A stretch of 64,000 bases of DNA from G032773895 sp965248935 (GCA_965248935.1 OZ252214.1:1116001-1180000); one strand, 5' to 3'; positions 25,537-34,439 are shown, counted from the stretch's first letter. Numbers and translations: made by a program. Notes: generated by a model from the letters alone, not told the origin.

Positions 25537-27261
25537 CTAACTCTGAACACTAAATAAATAAATAACCAAAACTAGAGTCACACAAAGAAATGCAGAAACC
25601 AACTTCCAAAACATTACCGCATTGGTATTTTTTACCACTTTAGGTTCATCTTTTAAAAACTCTGGATTGGGGTGAGTTAAATCTCTAAGTAACGCATCTA
25701 TACTGGCGTATCTCTCCTGTAAATCAAAGGTTACCCCTTTTTGTAATGCACGATCAAACCAGATTGGAATAACGGGGTTATACATTGCGGCTGATTCATA
25801 ACGTAACCTGTCATATTGCATCGCCGATTGACACTCTTCAATATCGTCACCATAAGGTAAGTTCCCACAGAACATTTCGTAAGCGATAGTCGCCAAAGCA
25901 TATACATCCCCTTGGATACCTGGATTATTTCCCAACAGATATGTCGGATCTGAATAGGTTGCTGTGCCCAAAGCACCATCATGTGTTAAGGGCCTGTGCT
26001 GTTCAGCAAGACCTGCAACATATACGGAACCGAAATCCACAATTATAGCTTTTTCGTTTTTATCAATAATAATATTTGCGGGCTTAAGGTCCTGGTGTAT
26101 GGTTTCGTTTTCATGAAAACACTTTAAACCTTTTGCAATTTGCTTAATTAAAGAAATAGTTTTTTTGGGGTTAGGCGGTTGATTTTTAGCAATCCACTTA
26201 TCCAAGCTCACACCTTCAATATATTCCATTACATAATAAAGATAATTTCTTGTTCTTTTTTGTTGAATAGTTTTTACAACATGTTCGCTCTCAATACGAC
26301 TACCAATCCATTCTTCTTGAATAAATCTATCTATGTAATTCACATCATCAATAAAATTACGCGACGGGGTTTTCATTACATAAAGTTCATTTAATTCCAC
26401 ATCTTCAACCAAATAAACCTGACTTCGGTTTGAAGAAAAAAGCTCTTTTTTTATTCGATAACCATCAATTTTCATACCTTCCGATAAATTTGGAGGAAAA
26501 GGTAATCGAGTGAGTTGAGCGCTATAGTCGTCTAAGTTTTCATCTGGTAATGAGGATACCTTCGCAATAATAGCGCTGGTATTATCGTCACTGCCGTTAT
26601 TCCATGCTGTTGCTTTTAACTGATTAACAGCTGCATCACTATCCAACTCTAAACTCAAAATTTCAATAAGTTTATCTTCTGGAATAAAATCGTGAATACC
26701 ATCGGAGGAAAGAATAAATACATCGCCAAGCTCCATGGGGATTTTTCCGTAGTCCACATGTAATCGGCTGTCCATACCCAAAGCGCGAGACAAAGAATTC
26801 CTACCATCGGCGATTAATACCGTATGGTCACGTGTAATTTGTTTAAGTTCGCCATTCCGAAACAGGTAAATACGGCTATCGCCAACATGAAAATAATGTG
26901 CGGTTTTACTTTTAAGAACTAACGAACTGAAAGTACTTAAATAACCTTTATTCGTAGTGGTATATTCGTGGCTTTTCCTAAAAAGGCGTAAGTTAATAGT
27001 GGAAAGTATTTTTTCACCCGAACGAGCTACTGACCAAGTATCAGGCGTTTTGTAATATTCCTCGATAAACCGAACAATTGCCGTTTCACTCGCTTCTTGC
27101 CCTGCGCCAGCCGTTGACACACCGTCTGCAACGGCTAAGGCAATACCCTTATTAACTAACTCATAAGGAACCTCTGGAATTTTAATGTCCGCAGCATCTT
27201 CATTTTTCTCCTTTCTACCGGACTCACAAAAAACGCACGCATCAAGGCTCAACTGATTCAT
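25537..27261 (-). CDS. PP2C phosphatase / Ser-Thr protein kinase fusion with C-terminal membrane anchor
   Basis: A 574-residue two-domain signalling protein. The PP2C-type phosphatase fills about residues 1-235 (VADGVSTAG, FHVGDSRIYLFRNG, LSSDGIHDF, DDNTSAIIA hold the metal-binding aspartates). A kinase domain follows at about 262-535 with the ATP lysine in LYVMKTP, the loop HQDLKPANIIID and VDFGSVY. The glycine loop is poor (LFSSNRSQVYLVED) and the HRD motif is HQD, so it is a non-RD kinase. One membrane helix closes the protein. A comparable kinase gene adjoins nasA in P. aeruginosa (PA1782). It lies 32 bases after a NarK1/NasA-type transporter gene. Confidence 0.9.
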   Translation of the reverse strand: MNQLSLDACVFCESGRKEKNEDAADIKIPEVPYELVNKGIALAVADGVSTAGAGQEASETAIVRFIEEYYKTPDTWSVARSGEKILSTINLRLFRKSHEYTTTNKGYLSTFSSLVLKSKTAHYFHVGDSRIYLFRNGELKQITRDHTVLIADGRNSLSRALGMDSRLHVDYGKIPMELGDVFILSSDGIHDFIPEDKLIEILSLELDSDAAVNQLKATAWNNGSDDNTSAIIAKVSSLPDENLDDYSAQLTRLPFPPNLSEGMKIDGYRIKKELFSSNRSQVYLVEDVELNELYVMKTPSRNFIDDVNYIDRFIQEEWIGSRIESEHVVKTIQQKRTRNYLYYVMEYIEGVSLDKWIAKNQPPNPKKTISLIKQIAKGLKCFHENETIHQDLKPANIIIDKNEKAIIVDFGSVYVAGLAEQHRPLTHDGALGTATYSDPTYLLGNNPGIQGDVYALATIAYEMFCGNLPYGDDIEECQSAMQYDRLRYESAAMYNPVIPIWFDRALQKGVTFDLQERYASIDALLRDLTHPNPEFLKDEPKVVKNTNAVMFWKLVSAFLCVTLVLVIYLFSVQS

Positions 27262-27293
27262 AGTTTATAACTCAAATTACAGATTATTTGTGT

Positions 27294-28769
27294 TTATCCC
27301 ACTTCAATCATTTGTACTGTCCCATCAGGCAATACCTCACTAATTGCACCTTTTGGTTCATCTAAAAATAAGGTAATAACAAATACCGCTAGTGCAGATA
27401 CGGCAATAACTAAAAAGAAAGTACTGTAATCCACAAAACTGAGGATAGTAAGATACGTTACCGCACCTACATTTCCATAGGCTCCCGTCATACCGGCAAT
27501 TTGCCCTGTCATTCTTCGCTTAACCAAAGGAACGATAGCAAATACTGCACCCTCACCCGCTTGAACAAAGAAAGAACAACACATGGTAGCCACTACCGCT
27601 AACGGAATCCACCAGGTAGACGTTATTAAGCTTAAGACAAAATAGCCCACGGCCAAACCAGAAATCAAAATCATTAAAGATTTACGTCGACCAAACTTAT
27701 CAGAAAACCAACCTCCAGTAGGACGTGCCACCAAATTCATAAAAGCAAATCCAGAAGCAAGCAACCCGGCTTTTACAGGGTCTAGCCCATCAAATGTTTC
27801 TAGAAAAAACAAAGGTAACATAGAAACAACCGCTAACTCAGAACCAAAGGTAACGAAATAAGCCCACCCCAAGATAGCAACTTGCTTAAACTTATATTTA
27901 TCTAACTCAGGCACGCCATTTTGCAAGCCATCTTTATTCACCTTCCAAATTTGGCTGGTTTGATAAGCGAACAACACCACTAAAACCGCCCAAATGACCT
28001 GCGCGGCCATATCGCTCAGCAGGCCAACTCCCACAGGTGAAAGCTTCCACACTAAAACGCTGAGCGCCAAATACATGGGTATATTCATTGCCAAGTAGAA
28101 ATAAAAATCCTTCCAAGACGTGACTTCCAAACCTCCTGCTTTTTTAGGTTTAAAGTAGGTAGACCCCTTGGGAGTATTTTTCGCAACTCGGTAATAAAAA
28201 AGTCCGTAGACAATAGCTAAACCACCAGTAGTTGCCAATGCATAGCGCCAACCGTCATCTCCACCGTACAGTAACGCCAGCGTCGGCAAGCTCATTGCCG
28301 CAGCAGCGGAACCAAAGTTTCCCCAACCGCCGTAAATTCCCTCAGCAATTCCCACCGTTTTATGTGGAAACCATTCTCCAACCATGCGAATACCAATTAC
28401 AAAACCCGCACCAGTAAAGCCCATTAAAAAACGGAGCAATGCTAGTTGGTTGTATGTCTGAGCCATGGAAAAAGCCAGGCAAATAAAACCGGACAAAACC
28501 AGTAAAATTCCGTAAACTTTTCGTGGACCAAACTTATCCACCAAAATGCCTATTACTATACGAGCAGGTATGGTCAAGGCTACGTTGAGAATAAGTAGGG
28601 CTTTTACTTGTTGCACCGTCATGCCAAAGGCTTCTTTCATGTGCATCAATAATGGCGCATGGTTAAACCAAATAACAAACGTTAGAAAAAATGCAAACCA
28701 AGTAATATGTAAGGTTTTTATTTTTGGATCTCTAAAATCCAATAACCGGATTGAATGTTCGTGGGACAT
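27294..28769 (-). CDS. NarK1/NasA-type nitrate MFS transporter
   Basis: A 491-residue twelve-helix transporter. The start DFRDPKIKTLHITWFAFFLT and the signature GAGFVIGIRMVGEWFPHKT followed by GIAEGIYGGWGNFG are those of the nitrate/proton symporters of the NNP family. It is preceded by an FNR-like box and two NarL-like sites, and followed by the PP2C/kinase and UbiH-like genes with small gaps, so these three are probably one operon. Confidence 0.93.
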   Translation of the reverse strand: MSHEHSIRLLDFRDPKIKTLHITWFAFFLTFVIWFNHAPLLMHMKEAFGMTVQQVKALLILNVALTIPARIVIGILVDKFGPRKVYGILLVLSGFICLAFSMAQTYNQLALLRFLMGFTGAGFVIGIRMVGEWFPHKTVGIAEGIYGGWGNFGSAAAAMSLPTLALLYGGDDGWRYALATTGGLAIVYGLFYYRVAKNTPKGSTYFKPKKAGGLEVTSWKDFYFYLAMNIPMYLALSVLVWKLSPVGVGLLSDMAAQVIWAVLVVLFAYQTSQIWKVNKDGLQNGVPELDKYKFKQVAILGWAYFVTFGSELAVVSMLPLFFLETFDGLDPVKAGLLASGFAFMNLVARPTGGWFSDKFGRRKSLMILISGLAVGYFVLSLITSTWWIPLAVVATMCCSFFVQAGEGAVFAIVPLVKRRMTGQIAGMTGAYGNVGAVTYLTILSFVDYSTFFLVIAVSALAVFVITLFLDEPKGAISEVLPDGTVQMIEVG

Positions 28770-28835
28770 GTTGACTCCATGTTTTTCGTATTGGGAGACT
28801 CAAGGTAAGTTTGATGCCAAAAACCTCAACTTTTT

Positions 28836-28849
28836 TTGACCTGCATCAA
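28836..28849 (-). promoter_or_regulatory. FNR/Anr-like box before the NarK1-type gene
   Basis: TTGACCTGCATCAA matches the FNR consensus except one base. Acting at -41.5 it would start transcription near 28801, 32 bases before the start codon at 28769, the usual class II geometry. Confidence 0.75.
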
Positions 28850-28886
28850 CAACTCTTGCACCATTAAAATTCAGATACGCATACTC

Positions 28887-28900
28887 TACCTCTTTAGGTA
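28887..28900 (-). promoter_or_regulatory. Palindrome of NarL half sites before the NarK1-type gene
   Basis: TACCTCTTTAGGTA is an inverted pair TACCT / AGGTA. It is two bases shorter than a standard 7-2-7 site. Its centre is 51 bases upstream of the FNR box centre, almost the same distance (52) as at narG. Confidence 0.6.
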
Positions 28901-28940
28901 ACCGAGAGTCATAGTGCCAGCTCAGACATAGCAAGGACAG

Positions 28941-28956
28941 TACCCACAAGTAGGTA
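28941..28956. promoter_or_regulatory. NarL 7-2-7 site between divergent nitrate transporter genes
   Basis: TACCCACAAGTAGGTA is an inverted pair of NarL-type heptamers (TACCCAC, two bases, GTAGGTA). It lies between the NarK1-type gene and the divergent third transporter gene and could serve either. Confidence 0.65.
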
Positions 28957-29054
28957 GGCAAACTAAATACATCAAAAATAAAGTGATAGAAAGAAAACAA
29001 TGGCACCGTTTTCTGTTTTAATAATAAAACGACTTTCATTGAGTGCAACTACCT

Positions 29055-30347
29055 ATGCATAATTCAATCGTCACACCTATCCGACACAAATACGCATGGC
29101 GGGCACTCGCTATTGCCACCTTAGCGTTTGCAGCTAACTTTTCCGTATGGACACTCTACGCAGTATTAGGTATTGAATTAGAACAAAGGTTAGCCCTTTC
29201 CCGAACAGAGCTAGGTTTTCTTCTCTCTTCACCCATGCTAACCGGCGCTATTTTACGTGTACCAGTAGGTTTTCTTTTAGCAAAAATCAACCCGAAAACA
29301 TTTTTTATTGGTCAAATGCTGTTTGTCGCACCCGCACTATTTCTTCTCCCTTACCTAGAAACACTCATGCATTATTTACTGGTAGGTTTATGGATTGGAA
29401 TTAGCGGCGTTTCTTTTACCATTGGTATTCGCTATATCACGGATTGGTTTAATAGCCTTGAGCAAGGCACAGCGATGGGAATTTTCGGTGCGGGTAACGC
29501 TGGTGCAGCCATAACCCTAACCATGGTGCCTCTCTTGCTCAACTTTATGAAATGGGAATCCATATGTGTTTTGTATGGTTGGGGGTTACTTCTTATTGCC
29601 TTTCTATTTTGGTTGCTCGCTCCTATGCAATCTCTGCATCACGCACAAGCCAATAAGGAACCACCAAGTAAACTAGCAACCTTATTGAAGCAACCTCAAT
29701 TATGGCGCCTCAGCCTATATTATTATTTTGTATTTGGCAGTTTTTTGGCGCTCATACTTTGGCTGCCCCAATATTATGTTAATGCTTACGGCCTGAATCA
29801 GGAACAAGCTTTAGCCTATACCCTTGCCTTTGTAGTCAGTTCAAGTACCGTGAGAGCATTAGGAGGGTGGCTTGCAGATAAATATGGAGGGCGAGCGGTA
29901 AACTGGAGCGTTTTTTGGATCTGCTTAATTTGCTTATTCTTTCTAAGCTACCCGCCCACTACCATGACTATTCACGGTTTTGAAAAAGATTTACACCTGG
30001 AAATAGAAATTAACCTCTGGGTATTTACCTCGTTGATCCTTATTATCGGACTCGCTCAGGGCTTTGGAAGAGCAAGCGTTTACAAGGTTCTGTACGATTG
30101 TTACCCCAACCAAATGGGGCCAGCAGGAGGCATTGTTGCAGCCATTGGCGCAATGGGCGGCTTTACGCTTCCCATTATGTTCGGCTTCTCTTCAGATCTA
30201 TTCGGTATTCACAGTACAGCATTTATGGTGCTGTATGCGGTACTTGCCTTATGTATGACGGTGATGTTCTTTACAATAAAAGCCGATGCTCTCCAAAAAC
30301 GGCTCGATTTTGCTATCAAAAATAACTTTTTGGAAAAAAATTACTGA
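29055..30347 (+). CDS. NNP-family MFS transporter (third NarK-like)
   Basis: A protein of about 430 residues with twelve membrane helices. The nitrate-transporter pattern is recognisable in SGVSFTIGIRYITDWFNSLEQ and GIFGAGNAGAAITL (about residues 120-155) and in GRASVYKVLYDCYPNQMGPA. It is less similar to the other two NarK proteins here than they are to known NarK groups. The ATG at 29055 and a GTG at 29043 are both possible starts; neither has a strong ribosome site. It is divergent from the NarK1-type gene, with regulatory sites in between. Nitrate or nitrite is the likely substrate. Confidence 0.85.
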   Translation: MHNSIVTPIRHKYAWRALAIATLAFAANFSVWTLYAVLGIELEQRLALSRTELGFLLSSPMLTGAILRVPVGFLLAKINPKTFFIGQMLFVAPALFLLPYLETLMHYLLVGLWIGISGVSFTIGIRYITDWFNSLEQGTAMGIFGAGNAGAAITLTMVPLLLNFMKWESICVLYGWGLLLIAFLFWLLAPMQSLHHAQANKEPPSKLATLLKQPQLWRLSLYYYFVFGSFLALILWLPQYYVNAYGLNQEQALAYTLAFVVSSSTVRALGGWLADKYGGRAVNWSVFWICLICLFFLSYPPTTMTIHGFEKDLHLEIEINLWVFTSLILIIGLAQGFGRASVYKVLYDCYPNQMGPAGGIVAAIGAMGGFTLPIMFGFSSDLFGIHSTAFMVLYAVLALCMTVMFFTIKADALQKRLDFAIKNNFLEKNY

Positions 30348-30425
30348 ATACAAATGTGGGGCTCGCTTACACCTATGAGAAGCACTTAGCCAGCCCCCCG
30401 TTCAATGCCGTACAAACTTAGCCAA

Positions 30426-30439
30426 ATGATTCAAATCAA
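30426..30439 (+). promoter_or_regulatory. FNR/Anr-like box before nrdB
   Basis: ATGATTCAAATCAA differs from the FNR consensus at one base. Its centre is 116 bases before the nrdB start codon, just upstream of two NrdR boxes. Confidence 0.65.
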
Positions 30440-30445
30440 ACAAAC

Positions 30446-30461
30446 ACCCAATATATTGACG
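30446..30461 (+). promoter_or_regulatory. NrdR box 1 before nrdB
   Basis: ACCCAATATATTGACG contains the full NrdR core CAATATATTG. It lies exactly 31 bases (three helical turns) from a second box, the known arrangement of NrdR operators. Confidence 0.75.
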
Positions 30462-30476
30462 TTCACCCTACCACAA

Positions 30477-30492
30477 ACACTACATATAGTGT
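30477..30492 (+). promoter_or_regulatory. NrdR box 2 before nrdB
   Basis: ACACTACATATAGTGT matches the NrdR consensus ACACWATATATWGTGT at all but one position. Together with box 1 it should bind the ATP-cone repressor NrdR and switch the gene off when deoxynucleotides are plentiful. Confidence 0.85.
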
Positions 30493-30548
30493 TTAATAGC
30501 CCTATAGAACACATTATTTAGTTTATATAACCCCTATTGGAGGAACCT

Positions 30549-31739
30549 ATGTTAAGTTGGGACAGTGATCCAGAGACCATTTCCGGTGACATACCACACG
30601 GCTCAAAATCACACATAGATAAGCGTATTCATATGGAAAGCTATGCCCCCAATTCCCCTGGAGAAAAGGATTTCCCTCCCCGTCAAAGTGAAGAAAACAC
30701 GCTGCATAAAGAGGCCGTAGAACCATCCAAGCCTTCGAACCTACAACCCATACGTGCGGAAGATAAACGTGTCGTTAACGGGTTAACGGATATTAACCAA
30801 TTGGCACCATTCAAATACCCCTGGGCGTGGGAATATTTTATCAATGCGAATAAAAACCACTGGACTCCCTTGGACATTAATATGTCTCAGGATGTATACG
30901 ATTACAAACACAAGTTAACGGATGCTGAAAAACACATGTACGAGAATGTACTGTCGTATCTAACCACTTCAGACATTCTTGCTATGAGAAATATTGGTCT
31001 AGCAGTCATGGAAAAAATGACGGCTCCCGAACTGCAAATATACCAAGCTAGGCAGGTATATGAAGAGTCCTTACATACCTGGACCTACCAGCATTGCATT
31101 GAAACCTTAGGTTTAGATCAGGGTGAAATTTACAATCGGTATCGTGTGGTTCCCGCTATTGCCAAAAAAATTGAAATTGCCAATAACCGAATTCATTCTA
31201 TCTTACGTGCTGACATTGACTTACGAGACCCAGATGAACTGAATAATTTCCTTATGGCGTATATTTTCTTTGCCGCCATATTTGAAGGGTGCTGGTTTTA
31301 CAATGGGTTTAGCCCAATCTTTTCCCTGCAAAGACGGGGCTTAATGAAAGGGACAGCGGAACAGTTACAATATATTATGAGAGACGAGGTTATGCACGCC
31401 AGTTTTGGCATACGAACCATATCGCAAATCATGATAGAAAACGATATTACACTAGACCTACGTGCAATTCGTGAAATGTGGGATGAAGCCGAAGCAGCAG
31501 AAGGCGTTTACGCCCACTATGTACTCCACAACCCGGTATTAGGTTACACAGCCGAAGAACATATTGAACAGTTTCGCTATATTGCCAATCGTCGTGCGAA
31601 GCAAATCGGGTTAGAGGAGCCTTTTCCTAAAGCAAAATGCGCACTTCCCTGGCTCGATGAGCAAGCTAATATTCGCAAGGAAAAAAACTTCTTCGAAACG
31701 AGAGTAACGGAATATCAAGCAAGTGGATTAAATTGGTAG
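30549..31739 (+). CDS. nrdB: Class I ribonucleotide reductase beta subunit, solitary
   Basis: A 396-residue R2 protein, of the long Pseudomonas-type group that starts MLSWD. The metal ligands are all visible: Asp in YLTTSD, Glu-x-x-His in EESLHTWTY with the radical tyrosine four residues after the His, Glu in IFEGCWFYNGF, and Glu/His in RDEVMHASFG. The N-terminal about 90 residues are a polar extension. ATG 30549 follows GGAGGA. No alpha-subunit gene (nrdA) is adjacent, so it is either a second beta subunit or pairs with an alpha encoded elsewhere. Tandem NrdR boxes and an FNR-like box precede it. Confidence 0.9.
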   Translation: MLSWDSDPETISGDIPHGSKSHIDKRIHMESYAPNSPGEKDFPPRQSEENTLHKEAVEPSKPSNLQPIRAEDKRVVNGLTDINQLAPFKYPWAWEYFINANKNHWTPLDINMSQDVYDYKHKLTDAEKHMYENVLSYLTTSDILAMRNIGLAVMEKMTAPELQIYQARQVYEESLHTWTYQHCIETLGLDQGEIYNRYRVVPAIAKKIEIANNRIHSILRADIDLRDPDELNNFLMAYIFFAAIFEGCWFYNGFSPIFSLQRRGLMKGTAEQLQYIMRDEVMHASFGIRTISQIMIENDITLDLRAIREMWDEAEAAEGVYAHYVLHNPVLGYTAEEHIEQFRYIANRRAKQIGLEEPFPKAKCALPWLDEQANIRKEKNFFETRVTEYQASGLNW

Positions 31740-31745
31740 AAGTGT

Positions 31746-31773
31746 GCCCATGAGAATCCCAAATCTCATGGGC
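31746..31773. terminator. Bidirectional hairpin between convergent nrdB and STAS genes
   Basis: A perfect 10-bp stem, GCCCATGAGA (31746-31755) against TCTCATGGGC (31764-31773), with an 8-base loop sits between two convergent stop codons. There is no T-run on either side, so termination efficiency is uncertain. Confidence 0.6.
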
Positions 31774-31777
31774 TAGT

Positions 31778-32086
31778 CTATTCCTGCAAATCTACATTAA
31801 ATATTTTATCCAGATTACACATTTTAAAAATTCTATAAACATTGGCTGGAATATTCTCCAATACAACTTTTTGACTACCTTGCGGCAAAGACTTATGCAA
31901 AGTGATTAACGCGCCAATGCCAGAGCTGTCAACAGCGATTATATCCGAAAAATCAATCCGCAATAGGAGGTCTTTATCTCTTCGTTCTTTTGATAACTCG
32001 GACACTAACTCTGTCCCCTGAGAATAATCCAAAAAACCCATGGGCTTTGCCGTAATTTCCCTAAAATTTGATTTTTTAAGATACAT
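31778..32086 (-). CDS. STAS-domain anti-sigma factor antagonist-like protein
   Basis: A 102-residue single-domain protein of the SpoIIAA type. The phosphorylatable serine is in the conserved VDSSGIGALI (about residues 51-60), and LLLRIDFSDI precedes it. Such proteins switch partners with a kinase/anti-sigma factor, or serve as scaffolds for it. No RsbW-like kinase is adjacent; the PP2C/kinase fusion 4.5 kb away is not an obvious partner. Convergent with nrdB. Confidence 0.85.
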   Translation of the reverse strand: MYLKKSNFREITAKPMGFLDYSQGTELVSELSKERRDKDLLLRIDFSDIIAVDSSGIGALITLHKSLPQGSQKVVLENIPANVYRIFKMCNLDKIFNVDLQE

Positions 32087-32352
32087 ATTATTCCCCCTTG
32101 CAAACCACTCATTCTCACTTATTTAAACGCTAGACTCGAAAGAAGTCTTTGTCTATAGCGCATGTTGAATAGCGCGCTAAATGCAACCAGGGAGATACTA
32201 AAAGCCTATAACATTTTCATCTATCCCTCATTTTATTTCCTTTACGATAAAATTTTCACCATAACTCACCACCATTTGATGAGCATCAATCAATTACACT
32301 TAACTCAACTTAAAATAATAAAAAAATTTATTTTAATTGTTTTGGAATCTTT

Positions 32353-32640
32353 ATGACCGACACAACATTCAAAAAAATGGCCGGCACCTCTGCGGTATTC
32401 GTAAAATCAGATTTATCTACAGCAGCACCAATAGAAAGAGATGGCATTGAATGGACTGACAAAGATCTTCGCTTAGATAAATTAAAACAAGGTGAGCGTA
32501 AAGCCTCTATGGCAAACGCACTGGCACTTGAAGGGTTAGAAGACTATAACCCGCCGTCTTCTGGAGATATACGTACGATAGATTCAATGAACTTAGACTT
32601 TGTTTACTCGACAGATATTAGGGCTTGGGTTCAAATTTAG
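32353..32640 (+). CDS. Hypothetical protein, possibly truncated
   Basis: An open frame of 95 residues that I do not recognise. It is soluble and polar, with no signal peptide or known motif. A modest ribosome site (TTGGAA) lies before the ATG. Its last residues run into the IS256-like remnant, so its original C-terminus may have been replaced by an insertion. Confidence 0.4.
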   Translation: MTDTTFKKMAGTSAVFVKSDLSTAAPIERDGIEWTDKDLRLDKLKQGERKASMANALALEGLEDYNPPSSGDIRTIDSMNLDFVYSTDIRAWVQI

Positions 32641-32696
32641 ACACTAGAAGAATAAAGCCGTACCTAAATTGCCAAGACGGTAAGAAAGATTGCAGT

Positions 32697-32840
32697 CACT
32701 TTCGTCAAATGTTGACTAAGGCGATGATTGAGACAGCACTCAATGCAGAGTTTGACAACTATCATGGTTACGATAAACACGTAAAGCCAGATCAACCCAA
32801 TAGTCATAATAGCGCCCGTAAAAAGACGTTACATACCTGA
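32697..32840 (+). pseudogene. IS256-family transposase remnant (N-terminal fragment)
   Basis: A frame reading FRQMLTKAMIETALNAEF, then HGYDKHVKPDQPNSHNS and KKTLHT, ends in a stop. This is the N-terminal signature of IS256-family (mutator-type) transposases, whose full length is about 400 residues; the DDE catalytic part is missing. No terminal inverted repeats were found around it, so it is a dead relic of an insertion. Confidence 0.7.
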
Positions 32841-33089
32841 AAATATCAATACCCCACGAGACTAAGAGGGTAGTCAATTCTATAAGAAAGGTATCTTAAC
32901 TCATTGAAAAATAAACTTTTTTATACGAAACCCTACTTGTCCTATATAGTAGGTTATTGGACAAACTGTCACGTATCCTACTCTTAAACCCTCCTGATAA
33001 CGTCCATAAGTCAAATTATAATAATTGCGTTAATAACAGTATTCGCTATAATAATCCGTATATGAAACGCAATACCTTGGATTTGAGTT

Positions 33090-34439
33090 ATGGCTAAGCC
33101 GGTGGTTGAAAATGCACCCAAATTTGACCCATCTGAAGATCTTAAGCATTTTTCAGATTTATATAAATATTTTGGTGAATATGACGCCACTGATTCTAAA
33201 GGCCGCTACCTTCATTGGAGTCAACTAAAGTGGCGAGTTCCCAAAGAAGAAGCCGAAGCCATATGGAAGGTTGTAAAATTCAAAAGGATGTCTCAAATAA
33301 AGCCCCTACCTTTGCTAGATGAGAATGGAACCCGCTTTTCCTATTGTACGCCTCACTCAATGGAGGCAATGCTTCATCAAGTAGTAAAACTGGCTGGCGG
33401 TAACGTTGGAGTTATTGACGAGGATGGCGCTTCGAATAGGCTTCAGAACCGATTTCTCGTATCTTCCTTAATTATGGAGGAAGCAATCACTAGCGCACAA
33501 TTAGAAGGCGCCGCTACAACAAGAGAGGTTGCCAAAAAGATGTTAGAGGAAGATAGAGAGCCAATAGATGAAGATGAAAGAATGATATTAAACAACTATC
33601 TTCTATTAAAATATGCAGAGAAAATTAAGAATGAGGATCTATCAATTGATCAAATTCTCGAATTTCATCGAATTACTACCCTAGGCACGTCAGAAAACAA
33701 TGTATGTCCCGGAGAGTTTAGAACTGATAATAAGATATACGTTGAAGACGGAGATGGCAACATTGCCCATCAACCGCCAGATTACAATTTGCTACAAGAC
33801 AGGCTTTTACTCCTTTGTGAATTTGCGAATATTGATCATTCGGGCTTAGATGGGAATGCTTTTATTGCCCCAGTTGTTAAAGCCATAATACTCCACTTTA
33901 TGATTGGGTATGAGCATCCCTTTAGGGATGGAAATGGAAGAACCGCAAGAGCCATTTTTTATTGGTATATGCTGAAATGTGAATACATATTATTTAAGTA
34001 TGTATCAATTAGTAAGCTCCTAAAAGAAAAACCAAAAGATTATGGAATATCTTTTATGTATTCCGAAAGAGATCAAAATGATTTAACTTACTTTATCTAT
34101 TTTCAATTAGAAATTATATTGTCGGCTTTTTATGAACTGGAAAAATATTTGAACGATAAGACGGTTGAATTTCAGAAAATATCAGAAGTTTTAGAAAAAA
34201 CGAAATGGGGAAACCTACTAAATTTTATTCAAAAAGATCTTGTAAAAAAGGCAGTAAAGGAGCCAGGTAGAATTTTCACAGCTAAAGAAATATCAAACTC
34301 TTACTCTATCGCACAAAATACGGCACGGTCTCATCTTAATAAGCTAGTTGAATTGAAGTTGTTCTTAAGCTCAAGGGATGGCAAGACGGTAATGTATATT
34401 GCTCCTGCTGATTTGGCTTCTAAGCTTAATTTGTATTAA
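33090..34439 (+). CDS. Fic-domain protein (probable AMP-transferase) with C-terminal winged helix
   Basis: A 449-residue Fic protein with the complete active-site motif HPFRDGNGRTAR (about residue 278), in which the His is the catalytic base. The N-terminal part carries an autoinhibitory motif of the (S/T)xxxE(G/N) kind (TSAQLEGA, about residue 141), so it is a class II Fic with its own inhibitor. The end of the protein (ISNSYSIAQNTARSHLNKL) looks like a winged helix-turn-helix. No antitoxin gene is next to it. It converges with and overlaps the GGDEF gene by four bases, and sits beside the IS256 remnant, which suggests an accessory locus. Confidence 0.9.
   Translation: MAKPVVENAPKFDPSEDLKHFSDLYKYFGEYDATDSKGRYLHWSQLKWRVPKEEAEAIWKVVKFKRMSQIKPLPLLDENGTRFSYCTPHSMEAMLHQVVKLAGGNVGVIDEDGASNRLQNRFLVSSLIMEEAITSAQLEGAATTREVAKKMLEEDREPIDEDERMILNNYLLLKYAEKIKNEDLSIDQILEFHRITTLGTSENNVCPGEFRTDNKIYVEDGDGNIAHQPPDYNLLQDRLLLLCEFANIDHSGLDGNAFIAPVVKAIILHFMIGYEHPFRDGNGRTARAIFYWYMLKCEYILFKYVSISKLLKEKPKDYGISFMYSERDQNDLTYFIYFQLEIILSAFYELEKYLNDKTVEFQKISEVLEKTKWGNLLNFIQKDLVKKAVKEPGRIFTAKEISNSYSIAQNTARSHLNKLVELKLFLSSRDGKTVMYIAPADLASKLNLY

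Noticed and set aside
31778..32086. STAS protein as partner of the PP2C/kinase fusion
   Set aside because: They are over 4 kb apart on different transcripts, and the kinase is of the eukaryotic type rather than RsbW-like.
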